A stretch of DNA of 9,715 bases. Origin: Nocardioides sp. GTDB taxonomy: Bacteria > Actinomycetota > Actinomycetes > Propionibacteriales > Nocardioidaceae. Below the pieces are notes generated by a model. It ran no database searches, had not been told where the DNA came from, and saw only the letters and a program-made list of their open reading frames with translations. Position numbers and translations under genes: made by a program. Position 1 is the first letter of the stretch, and each line of letters begins with the position of its first letter. Shown piece after piece: positions 1 to 7,538 of the stretch. The stretch covers positions 1-9,715 of the forward strand of contig JAHEXO010000042.1 of the NCBI GenBank assembly GCA_023252065.1, written 5' to 3'.

Positions 1-1398
1 TGGCCGGCCTTCGACGAGGCCGAGGTCCCGATCACGTCGATCACCAACGGCGTGCACGCGCCGACCTGGGTGGGCCGCGAGGTGTTCGCCCTGGCCGAGG
101 CCCACGGGGCCCGCGTCGGTGCCAGCGCTGGTGCCGACCCCGGTGAGTCCGACGACATCGAGCGCTACATGGTCGCGGTCGACGAGGTGTCCTCCGGCGA
201 CATCTGGGCGGTCAAGCGGCTGCTGCGCGAGCGGCTCGTCAAGGACGCCCGCCGCCGGCTGCTGAGGTCCAACACCGAGCGCGGCATCCCTGCCGCCGAG
301 CTGACCTGGGTCGACGACGCGCTCGACCCCGACGTGCTGACCATCGGCTTCGCGCGCCGGGTGCCGTCGTACAAGCGCCTGACGCTGATGCTGCGCGACC
401 CGGAGCGGCTCAAGCGCCTGCTTCTGCACCCCGAGCGCCCCATCCAGCTGGTCATCGCCGGCAAGGCCCACCCGGCCGACGACGGCGGCAAGAAGCTGAT
501 CCAGGAGATCGTCCGGTTCGCCGACGACCCCGAGGTGCGCCACCGCATCGTCTTCCTGCCCAACTACGACATCGCCATGGCCCAGCCGCTCTACCCCGGC
601 TGTGACGTCTGGCTGAACAACCCGCTGCGCCCCTACGAGGCGTGCGGCACGTCCGGCATGAAGGCGGCGCTCAACGGCGGCCTCAACCTCTCGATCCTCG
701 ACGGCTGGTGGGACGAGTGGTACGACGGCTCCAACGGCTGGGCGATCCCGTCCGCCGACGGCGTCGACGACCAGGACCGTCGCGACGACCTCGAGTCGGC
801 CGCGCTCTACGACCTGATCGAGCGAGACGTCGCTCCCCGGTTCTACGACGTCGACCAGGACGGCGTTCCAGGCCGCTGGATCGAGATGGTGCGCCACACC
901 CTGAAGTCGCTGGGCCCCAAGGTGCTGGCGAGCCGGATGGTGCGCGACTACATCCGCCAGCTCTACACGCCTGCTGCCATCACCGGCCGCGCACTCAACT
1001 CCGACTACAAGGGCGCCACCGAGCTGGCCGCGTGGAAGAAGACAGTCCGCGCCGGCTGGGCCGACGTACGCGTCGAGCACGTCGAGAGCCACGGCGTCAG
1101 CGACAACCCCGAGGTGGGCTCGTCGCTGACCGTCCGCGCCTTCGTCGCGCTCGGGTCGCTGACCCCCGACGACGTCGCGGTCGAGGTCGTCCACGGCGTG
1201 ATCGACGGTGACGACGAGATCGTCAACACGGTGATCACCCCGCTGACGCTGGCCGACAGCTACGACGGGGGCCGCCACCGCTTCGACGGCGACATCCTGC
1301 TGCAGCGTGGCGGCGCGTTCGGCTACACCGTGCGCATCGTCCCTCGCCACAGCGTGCTCACCTCGGTCGCCGAGATGGGTCTGGTCGCCCTGCCCTGA
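1..1398 (+). CDS. glgP: Alpha-glucan (glycogen) phosphorylase, C-terminal part (5' end outside window)
   Basis: Glycosyltransferase family 35 enzyme that removes glucose-1-phosphate from the non-reducing ends of glycogen or maltodextrin, using pyridoxal phosphate; cytoplasmic glycogen turnover. The frame is open from base 1, so the start lies upstream and about 465 residues are visible, roughly the C-terminal half of the usual ~850-residue actinobacterial protein. Seen, numbered from base 1: SITNGVHAPTW (13-23), GFARRVPSYKR (116-126), IAGKAHPADDGGK (152-164) and the cofactor site EACGTSGMKAALNG, whose lysine (codon 661-663, residue 221) aligns with the PLP-binding lysine of GT35 enzymes. A C-terminal beta-rich region (about 350-465) ending in FGYTVRIVPRH is typical of the shorter alpha-glucan phosphorylase group (TIGR02094 type) rather than the muscle type. 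The frame ends in TGA at 1396-1398. No clear terminator follows. Family call is firm; true substrate chain length cannot be told. Confidence 0.95.
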   Translation, partial: WPAFDEAEVPITSITNGVHAPTWVGREVFALAEAHGARVGASAGADPGESDDIERYMVAVDEVSSGDIWAVKRLLRERLVKDARRRLLRSNTERGIPAAELTWVDDALDPDVLTIGFARRVPSYKRLTLMLRDPERLKRLLLHPERPIQLVIAGKAHPADDGGKKLIQEIVRFADDPEVRHRIVFLPNYDIAMAQPLYPGCDVWLNNPLRPYEACGTSGMKAALNGGLNLSILDGWWDEWYDGSNGWAIPSADGVDDQDRRDDLESAALYDLIERDVAPRFYDVDQDGVPGRWIEMVRHTLKSLGPKVLASRMVRDYIRQLYTPAAITGRALNSDYKGATELAAWKKTVRAGWADVRVEHVESHGVSDNPEVGSSLTVRAFVALGSLTPDDVAVEVVHGVIDGDDEIVNTVITPLTLADSYDGGRHRFDGDILLQRGGAFGYTVRIVPRHSVLTSVAEMGLVALP

Positions 1399-1434
1399 CG
1401 TCGGATCTCGCGGGGTGTCGCGTGCCGGAACGCT

Positions 1435-1470
1435 GTGACGCGGGTCGTCGACACCACTAACCTGCGGGGG
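1435..1470 (+). promoter_or_regulatory. Candidate promoter giving a leaderless mRNA for the cyclase gene
   Basis: A -35-like GTGACG (1435-1440, four of six matches to TTGACA) is followed after exactly 17 bases by TAACCT (1458-1463), which fits the TAnnnT -10 pattern of actinobacterial housekeeping promoters. Transcription starting six to seven bases past the -10 would begin at 1469-1470, which is the GTG start codon itself. Leaderless genes of this layout are common in actinobacteria (established knowledge). A 7-bp inverted repeat, GGTGTCG (1414-1420) and CGACACC (1449-1455), brackets the -35 element. The assignment is by eye only. Confidence 0.45.
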
Positions 1471-4400
1471 TGGCCGGCATGGAAGATCCAGCGCCGTGCT
1501 CGGGGTGCGGACGCATCCCGAATCCGGGGGCGGAGTTCTGCGGGGGGTGCGGCTCCCCGCTCCCTCGACGCTGCGCCCAGTGCGGCCACGCCAACCCGGC
1601 CGACAACCTCTTCTGCGAGGGGTGCGGCCAGCGGCTGACCCCAGGCACCAGCGGTCCGCCTGTCCCGGCCACCGCCACCGCCACCACGCCACGGCCCGCC
1701 CCGGTCGCCCCGGTCGCGGTGGCCGAGCGGGCCGGCGAGCGGCGTTACCTCACCGTCATGTTCTGCGACCTGGTCGGCTCGACGGCGCTGTCGGCCAGCC
1801 TCGACCCCGAGGACATGCGCCGGGTGATCCAGGCCTACCAGGCGCGCTGCCTCGAGGTGATCACGGCGTACGACGGGTCCGTGGCGCAGTATCTCGGTGA
1901 CGGCATCCTGGCCTACTTCGGCTACCCGGCGGCCCACGAGGACGACGCGGCCGACGCCGTCCGGGCCGCCCTCGCGGTCACCCGCGCGATGGCGCCCCTG
2001 GCCGAGGAGCTCGGCCTCGGCCACCTCGCTGCGCGGGTCGGGCTGCACACCGGGCTGGTCGTGGTCGGCGAGATGGTCGGGCCCGGCGACGCGCCGTTCG
2101 GGGCCGACGTGCTCGCGATCGGGGCGACCCCCAACATCGCAGCGCGGCTCCAGTCGCTCGCCCAGCCCGGAGAGGTCGTGATCGGGGAGAGCACCGCCGA
2201 GCTGGTCGCCGGCTACTTCGTCCTCGAGTCGATGGGCACCCCCGAGCTGAAGGGCGCGTCCCGGCCGATCGAGGTGCTGCGGGTGGTCGGCGAGACCTCG
2301 GCCCGCAGCCGCCTCGACGTCCGGCTCAGCAGAGGCCTGATCCCGCTGGTGGGCCGCGACCGCGAGATCGGCCATCTCGAGAGTGCCTGGCACGCCGCGC
2401 AGCAAGGCGCGGGCTCGGTGATCCTGGTCTACGGTGAGCCCGGCATCGGCAAGAGCCGGCTGGTCCTCGAGCTGTTCGAGAACGTCGTGGGTGCGGGCAG
2501 CCCGGTGGTCGACCTGCGCTGCTCGCCGCGGCACACCAACAGCGTGCTGCACCCGATCGTCAACCTGCTCCAGCGGCTGCTGCAACCGGTCGAGGCGACC
2601 GCGCCCGAGAACCCGCTCGAGCGGCTCGAGCGGCTGGTGGTCGGCTCCGGACTCGAGCTGTCGGACGGCGTGCCGGTGATCGCGTCGCTGGTCGGGCTCC
2701 CGCTCCCGGAGCACTACCCGCCGCTTCCCACGTCGCCCGAGGTGCTCAAGGAGCGCACCCGCTCGGTGCTGACCCGGCTGATCCTGGGGCGTGCCGCCAA
2801 CGGGCTGCTGCTGCTCGTCGAGGACGTCCAGTGGGTCGACCCGACCTCCCAGGAGGTGATCACCGAGCTGCTCGAGGCCGCGGGCGGCCGAGGTGTGCTC
2901 GCGATCCTGACCCGGCGCAGCGGCACCTCGCCCGACTGGCCGGCCGAGCCGGACGTCACCTTCACCCTGGGCCGGCTCGACGTGTCGGCGATCGGCGCCA
3001 TGGTGGGCGAGATCGCCGGGGGCGACGACGCGCGTGACGCGCTCGTGCGCGAGGTCGTGGCGCGCGCCGACGGCGTACCCCTCTACATCGAGGAGCTCAC
3101 CGCGATGCTGCTCGCGCTCGCGGCCGACGACGACGACGACGGTGCGGTCCAGCCCACGGGGCCGGCGGTGCCGTCGACGCTGCGCGACCTGCTGATGGCC
3201 CGCCTCGACGGGATCGGGCCGGCCGCCGAGGTCGCGCGCCTGGCCTCCTGCGTCGGGCGCGACGTGCCCTACGCGTTCCTGCGCCTGCTCTGGAACCACG
3301 ACGAGGGGGTCCTGGTCGGCCATCTCCAGACGCTGCTCGACTCCGGGCTGATGCGGCGCCGGGGCGACGGCGCGACGCGCGGCTACCTCTTCAAGCACGC
3401 GCTCGTGCAGGAGGTCGCCTACGAGACGCTGCTCAAGTCGGACCGCCAGCGTCACCACCTGGCCATCGCAGAGGCGATGGAGGCGACGTCGGACTCGACC
3501 CCCTATGCGCCGGACCTGCTCGCCCACCACTTCGCCGACGCCGGCCTTCCCGCGCGCGCGGTGCCCTACGCGCTCGCCGCCGGGCTGCGCGCCATCGAGC
3601 AGTCGGCCAACCGGGAGGCGGTGGCCCACCTGCTCGGCTGCCTCGACCTCGTGCACGAGCTTCCGGCCACGACGGAGCGCGACGAGCTCGAGCTGACCGT
3701 GCTGGTCCACCTGGGCGCACCGATGATGGCGACCCGCGGCTACGGCTCGGTGGAGGTCGAGGACGTCTACCGCCGGGCCCAGGAGCTGGGCACCGCGCTG
3801 GGCGACCCGCAACCGCTCTTCGAGGCGCTCTACGGCATGTACCGCATGCACCTTCTCCGCGCGGAGTACCCCATCGCCCTCGGGATCTGCGACCGGCTGG
3901 TCGAGCTCGCCGAGCTGTCCGGGCGGCCGGCGTTCCAGGTGGCGGCGCAGCGTGCCGTCGGAAGTGCCCAGGTCTACGAGGGCGACGACCTCGACTCCGC
4001 CCTCCAGCACCTGACCGCCGCCGTGCTGATCGACCAGCACCGCCCCGACGTGCCGGACACCCGGCTGCGGCAGGGCCTCGAGCTCAACGACGTCGCCGAC
4101 CCCGCCATCGTCTCCCTGGCATACGGCGCGTGGGTGCTGTGGCTGGGCGGCGACCGGGAGGGTGCTCGCGCCATGAGCGACGACGCCATCGCCCGCGCCG
4201 CCCGACTCGGCCACCCCTTCACCATCTCCCTGGCCACCTGCTTCGACCTGTGGCTGCGGCAGTTCGACGGCGAGGTCGGCGACGTGGCGGTCCGGGCCGA
4301 GGCGGCGACCACCTACGCGCAGGAGCAGGGCTTCGACTTCTGGCTGGGCTGGGCCGCGCTGCTGCACGGCTGGGCCGTGGCCCGGCTCGGAGCCCCGGAG

Positions 4401-4757
4401 GACGGCATCGCGGTGATGCGCAAGGGGCTCGTCGACTGGCAGGCGACCGGCTCGCGGCTCGGCACCAGCTACTTCCTGACCCTGCTGGCCGACGGGCAGG
4501 CGCTCGCCGGCCACACCGAGCAGGCGATCGAGACCCTGGCGGAGTCGGAGAAGTTCGGCCTCGAGTTCGAGGAGCACTTCTGGCTGCCGGAGCCCTACCG
4601 CTTGCGGGCGGAGCTGGTCGCGCCCTCCGACCCCGACGAGGCGAAGGAGCTCCTCCTCCGGGCCGTCACGCTCGCCGAGCGCCAGTGCTCGGTGGTGCTC
4701 GGCCGGCGGGCCGCGAAGACGCTCAGCTCGCTGCCGGGGGTGGCCACTCGAAGCTAG
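1470..4757 (+). CDS. Class III nucleotidyl cyclase with double zinc ribbon, STAND/AAA ATPase and helical repeats
   Basis: Large soluble signalling protein, 1095 residues, probably making cAMP (or cGMP) under control of its ATPase and repeat domains. Domains seen: two zinc ribbons (Cys 10/13/24/27 and 35/38/49/52); a Pro/Ala/Thr linker (about 60-85); a cyclase domain (about 90-270) with FCDLVGST, metal Asp100, YLGDGILAYFG with metal Asp144, and PNIAARLQ with Asn222 and Arg226 of the transition-state pair; an ATPase with Walker A GEPGIGKS (322-329) and Walker B LLLLVEDVQWVD (446-457); then a long alpha-helical, TPR-like region (about 570-1090). No membrane segment or DNA-binding domain is evident. 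The order resembles soluble adenylyl cyclase, but with one cyclase domain, so it would act as a homodimer (inference). By eye the usual Lys/Asp base-specifying pair is Gln139/Leu215, so cyclase specificity is uncertain. GTG 1470 suits a leaderless start; ATG 1479, eight bases after GGGGG, is the alternative. Confidence 0.9.
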   Translation: MAGMEDPAPCSGCGRIPNPGAEFCGGCGSPLPRRCAQCGHANPADNLFCEGCGQRLTPGTSGPPVPATATATTPRPAPVAPVAVAERAGERRYLTVMFCDLVGSTALSASLDPEDMRRVIQAYQARCLEVITAYDGSVAQYLGDGILAYFGYPAAHEDDAADAVRAALAVTRAMAPLAEELGLGHLAARVGLHTGLVVVGEMVGPGDAPFGADVLAIGATPNIAARLQSLAQPGEVVIGESTAELVAGYFVLESMGTPELKGASRPIEVLRVVGETSARSRLDVRLSRGLIPLVGRDREIGHLESAWHAAQQGAGSVILVYGEPGIGKSRLVLELFENVVGAGSPVVDLRCSPRHTNSVLHPIVNLLQRLLQPVEATAPENPLERLERLVVGSGLELSDGVPVIASLVGLPLPEHYPPLPTSPEVLKERTRSVLTRLILGRAANGLLLLVEDVQWVDPTSQEVITELLEAAGGRGVLAILTRRSGTSPDWPAEPDVTFTLGRLDVSAIGAMVGEIAGGDDARDALVREVVARADGVPLYIEELTAMLLALAADDDDDGAVQPTGPAVPSTLRDLLMARLDGIGPAAEVARLASCVGRDVPYAFLRLLWNHDEGVLVGHLQTLLDSGLMRRRGDGATRGYLFKHALVQEVAYETLLKSDRQRHHLAIAEAMEATSDSTPYAPDLLAHHFADAGLPARAVPYALAAGLRAIEQSANREAVAHLLGCLDLVHELPATTERDELELTVLVHLGAPMMATRGYGSVEVEDVYRRAQELGTALGDPQPLFEALYGMYRMHLLRAEYPIALGICDRLVELAELSGRPAFQVAAQRAVGSAQVYEGDDLDSALQHLTAAVLIDQHRPDVPDTRLRQGLELNDVADPAIVSLAYGAWVLWLGGDREGARAMSDDAIARAARLGHPFTISLATCFDLWLRQFDGEVGDVAVRAEAATTYAQEQGFDFWLGWAALLHGWAVARLGAPEDGIAVMRKGLVDWQATGSRLGTSYFLTLLADGQALAGHTEQAIETLAESEKFGLEFEEHFWLPEPYRLRAELVAPSDPDEAKELLLRAVTLAERQCSVVLGRRAAKTLSSLPGVATRS

Positions 4758-5733
4758 GCCCGGCGGTCCGCCCGTCCGGACCGCACGGGATGCGCATCAG
4801 GGCCACGGCCCGGTAGCGCAGGTCGTACATCAGCGGCACCGCGGCGAGCAGCTGGTCCTGCTTGCCGTTGAAGGCCCGGTGCAGGCAGGTCAGCAGCGCG
4901 CCGTACGTGTGGTTGAACGCCTCGCTGAGCCGACGCACGTCGCTGCCGGGCGGCAGCTCGGCGACGCTCGGGTCGTCGCGCATCGGCAGGACCGCGTCCC
5001 AGTCGACGACGAGCCGCGGGCCGGTCGGGGGTGCGTTGGCGACGTCGCTCTCGCGGTAGTGGTAGCCCAGCGCGATCTGGCGGAACCGGAAGTAGTGCGC
5101 GAGGTCGGAGCCCAAGGGGCGTGGGCCCTCGTGGATGGTGTGGTCGAGGCCCTCGCCCTGGTCGACGATCAGCTCCAGCGCGGCCAGGGCGATGCCGAGG
5201 TCGTGCACCTCGACGGGGTCGCCCGCGCCTCCGTAGTAGAACCGGCCGGGCCCGACCTGCCGGTCGGCGTCCCCGGTGAACACCCCCGGGCCGAGCGCGC
5301 GCAGCTCGGCTTCGACGCCGGCGTAGAGCTGGCCGATCGTGTCGTAGCCCTCGACCATCGGCGGTGCGCCGAGCGGCTCCGGACGCTCGATCGCGCAGAA
5401 CGTCTCCACCGCCTCCGGCGAGAAGCGGCGCAGCCCCACCACGAGCCGGCCGTCGCTGTAGGGCAGCTGGGTCGGGTAGCGCGGCACGAAACCGGCGTGG
5501 TTCACCGACGGCCTCCCGCCGACCGCGTTGAGCACGTTCGCGACCAGCACCATGTGGAGCATCTCCTCCATCACGATGCTGCGGATGATGTCGGCGGCCT
5601 CGACGTTGCTGCCGTCCTCGATGGAGTAGAGCGCGCAGAGGTACGCCGGGATGGTCGCGTGCTCGAGCATCAGCGCGTGCTGCAGGGCATCGCGGAGCGG
5701 CTGGACCCGAGCCGGGTCGACGTCCGCGCTCAT
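4723..5733 (-). CDS. Ferritin-like protein of the VioB/iminophenyl-pyruvate dimer synthase type
   Basis: Predicted cytoplasmic protein of 336 residues with a ferritin-like helical bundle (PF12902 type), the domain found in the tryptophan-dimer enzymes VioB/RebD and in many uncharacterised proteins. Candidate iron ligands, read by eye: Glu24 in LMLEHATIPAY, Glu57 and His60 in MEEMLHMVLVANVL, Glu194 in DQGEG and His213 in LAHYFRFRQI. It is far shorter than VioB (about 1000 residues), so it is essentially the ferritin-like region with a C-terminal extension (about 240-336); indole chemistry should not be assumed. The ATG at 5733 is supported by GAGGAG five bases upstream (5739-5744) and by a 4-base ATGA overlap with the preceding flavoprotein gene, implying coupled translation. 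It is the last gene of the operon. Its final 35 bases overlap the end of the convergent cyclase gene. The reaction is unknown; oxygen- or peroxide-dependent iron chemistry is possible. Confidence 0.8.
   Translation of the reverse strand: MSADVDPARVQPLRDALQHALMLEHATIPAYLCALYSIEDGSNVEAADIIRSIVMEEMLHMVLVANVLNAVGGRPSVNHAGFVPRYPTQLPYSDGRLVVGLRRFSPEAVETFCAIERPEPLGAPPMVEGYDTIGQLYAGVEAELRALGPGVFTGDADRQVGPGRFYYGGAGDPVEVHDLGIALAALELIVDQGEGLDHTIHEGPRPLGSDLAHYFRFRQIALGYHYRESDVANAPPTGPRLVVDWDAVLPMRDDPSVAELPPGSDVRRLSEAFNHTYGALLTCLHRAFNGKQDQLLAAVPLMYDLRYRAVALMRIPCGPDGRTAGPSFEWPPPAAS
4763..4784. terminator. GC-rich hairpin, candidate terminator of the cyclase gene
   Basis: GCGGTCCG (4763-4770) and CGGACCGC (4777-4784) are perfect 8-bp inverted arms around a 6-base loop, beginning five bases after the cyclase stop codon. 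No T-run follows on either strand, so it would be a T-less hairpin terminator of the kind proposed in actinobacteria. It lies within the last codons of the convergent ferritin-like gene, so that gene's transcript also contains it, before its own stop. Position supports a role for the plus-strand transcript; function is inferred. Confidence 0.45.
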
Positions 5734-7538
5734 GAGAGCTCCTCGACCAGCACGGCCGCCGTCCGGCAGGCCAAGGCCGCGAGGGTCAGCGTCGGGTTGG
5801 AGGTGCCGACGGTGGGCATGCTGCCGGCGCCGACCAGGAAGAGGTTGCGATGGTCCCAGCTGCGCTGGTCGGGGTCCACGACGTTGTCGCTCCGGTCGTG
5901 GCCCATCCGGTGGGTGCCGCAGAGATGGCCGGCGCCCATCGTGAGGTACGGCCGGCCGTCCCACTCGAACCGCTGGTGGGCCGCCATCGGCCGGGTCGGT
6001 CCGTCGTACGTCGTGAGGTCCTCGGCCCCGAGCTCCTCGAACCATTGCTGGGCGCACTCGTAGGCCACTGCTGCCCCTTGTCGCAGGTAGCGGTCCAGGT
6101 TGTAGCGGATCACCGGCCGCGGCAGCCCGAGCGCGTCGGTGTAGGTCTTCCGCTTGATCCGCACCCGGTTCTCCGGGTCGGGCAGCTGCTCGAGCAGGAA
6201 GCCCAGCATCAGCTGGCGCTGCACGTCGTGGGCGACGCGTCTGCGCAGCGCCCTGCCGAACAGCCCGCCGTTGTAGACGGCGTCGATGACGTCGGAGCCC
6301 GGAGACCCGAGGATCTGGAAACCCCAGTTGTCGATGTCGGTGCGGAACGACGCGTGCCGGGCGCGATACGGCCCGTCGCGCAGGTTCTCGATGCCGGCGG
6401 TCGTGCCAGGACCGCGGAAGGTCCCCAGCGCCTCGTCGGTGCGTGCCCAGGCGAGCAGGAACGGGTGGTCCATGAGGTTGCGGCCGACCTGGTCGCTGCT
6501 GTTGGCCGCGCGCGACATCAGCAGGAGCTTGGCGTTCTCCACCGAGTGGGCGGCGAGCACGTAGCGACGGGCCGTGATCGTGTGCGTCACGGCAGTGGGG
6601 AACGTGTCGCCGGTCCAGCGGAGGTACTCGACGCCGGACACCCGGTCGTCGGGGCCGATCACCACCTTGCTGGCCACCGCCTGGGTGATCACGCGGGCAC
6701 CGGCGGCCACCGCCAGCTCGAGGGTCTTCAGCGCGTTGTACTTGGCCTGCGCCGGGCAGCCGGGGATGCAGCTGGAGTTGCCCTCGCAGCGCGCTCCGGC
6801 AGTGGGTCGGCCGACCGCACCGACGGGCTGGTACCCCCGCCCCCCGTCGTACGCCGGGTTGGGCGTCGAGTTGCGCCCGCCCGGGACCGGGATCACGCCG
6901 GTCGGGTACGTGTCGCCCCCGATCTGCACCGGTTTCCCGTCGAGGTTGGCGGTCAGCCACTGGTCGAGGTAGGTCGGCGGGATCTTGTGCATCGGGAAGA
7001 CGTAGTCGGGCGGGTACGGCGTACCGGTGCGGAGCTGGTCCTCGACGTCGGCCGAGACGCCGATCTCGTACTCGGCCTGGGCGTACCACGGCACCATGTC
7101 GTCGTAGCTCAGCGGCCAGTCGACGCCGACGCCGTAGGTCGACTGCATCGCGAAGTCGGCAGGCAGCATCCGGATGCAGTGGGCGTACCAGTGCAGGGTG
7201 GTGCCGCCGCGGCTGCGGAGGTAGTCGCTGCCGAACGGCTGCGGGCCCTCCTGCACGAAGTAGCCCGCCGTGCCCGGCACCCCCGGTGAGATCGGGCGGA
7301 TGTCGAGCACGTTGGGCGACGGTGCGGCGTTGCTGTCCGCCCAGCCCGCGTTGGGGACCTTGGCAGGGGAGGCCAGCATCGCGGTGATGTTGGACTGGTA
7401 CTCCGCCCAGGTGCGACCGGTCGCCTCCCCGGCCTCGAGGACGACGACCTGCTGACCGGCCTCGGCCAGGCGCCGGGCCAGGATCGCGCCGGAGATGCCG
7501 GCGCCGACGATCAGGACGTCGCAGTCGACGTGGGTCAT
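5730..7538 (-). CDS. GMC-family FAD-dependent oxidoreductase with iron-sulfur-type Cys motif (sugar/alcohol dehydrogenase large subunit)
   Basis: Flavoprotein of 602 residues that should oxidise an alcohol or sugar hydroxyl with FAD. Seen: FAD-binding GAGISG (12-17) with Glu35 ending the second strand; GGTTLHW (111-117); Cys251, Cys257 and Cys261 spaced C-x5-C-x3-C; GHLCGTHRMG (537-546) and VGTSNPTLTLAALA (577-590). By alignment with glucose oxidase, His538 and Asn581 are the likely catalytic pair. The Cys spacing matches the [3Fe-4S] site described in bacterial FAD glucose and fructose dehydrogenase large subunits. That resemblance, plus the small-subunit gene directly upstream, points to a dehydrogenase rather than an oxygen-using oxidase (inference). 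No signal peptide is visible. ATG 7538 is chosen for GGAGGAG five bases upstream (7544-7550) and a 4-base ATGA overlap with the upstream gene; extending the frame upstream only reads the neighbour out of frame. Substrate unknown. Confidence 0.9.
   Translation of the reverse strand: MTHVDCDVLIVGAGISGAILARRLAEAGQQVVVLEAGEATGRTWAEYQSNITAMLASPAKVPNAGWADSNAAPSPNVLDIRPISPGVPGTAGYFVQEGPQPFGSDYLRSRGGTTLHWYAHCIRMLPADFAMQSTYGVGVDWPLSYDDMVPWYAQAEYEIGVSADVEDQLRTGTPYPPDYVFPMHKIPPTYLDQWLTANLDGKPVQIGGDTYPTGVIPVPGGRNSTPNPAYDGGRGYQPVGAVGRPTAGARCEGNSSCIPGCPAQAKYNALKTLELAVAAGARVITQAVASKVVIGPDDRVSGVEYLRWTGDTFPTAVTHTITARRYVLAAHSVENAKLLLMSRAANSSDQVGRNLMDHPFLLAWARTDEALGTFRGPGTTAGIENLRDGPYRARHASFRTDIDNWGFQILGSPGSDVIDAVYNGGLFGRALRRRVAHDVQRQLMLGFLLEQLPDPENRVRIKRKTYTDALGLPRPVIRYNLDRYLRQGAAVAYECAQQWFEELGAEDLTTYDGPTRPMAAHQRFEWDGRPYLTMGAGHLCGTHRMGHDRSDNVVDPDQRSWDHRNLFLVGAGSMPTVGTSNPTLTLAALACRTAAVLVEELS

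Noticed and set aside
642..1211. 189-residue Arg-rich plus-strand frame inside glgP
   Set aside because: Shadow frame of the phosphorylase, more than a third arginine, no domain.
1323..4577. 1084-residue open frame on the minus strand opposite the cyclase gene
   Set aside because: It runs antisense to a gene with clear zinc-ribbon, cyclase and ATPase motifs; its product is rich in Arg, Gly, Gln, His and Val with no recognisable domain, as expected from GC-rich codon shadowing.
5734..7089. 452-residue upstream extension of the ferritin-like protein
   Set aside because: The extension reads the flavoprotein gene out of frame and is Arg/Pro-rich; the strong ribosome binding site and ATGA overlap fix the start at 5733.
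5850..7289. 479-residue plus-strand open frame, with another at 4879-6063
   Set aside because: Both are antisense shadows of the flavoprotein and ferritin-like genes, with low-complexity Val/Gly/Arg/His composition and no motif.
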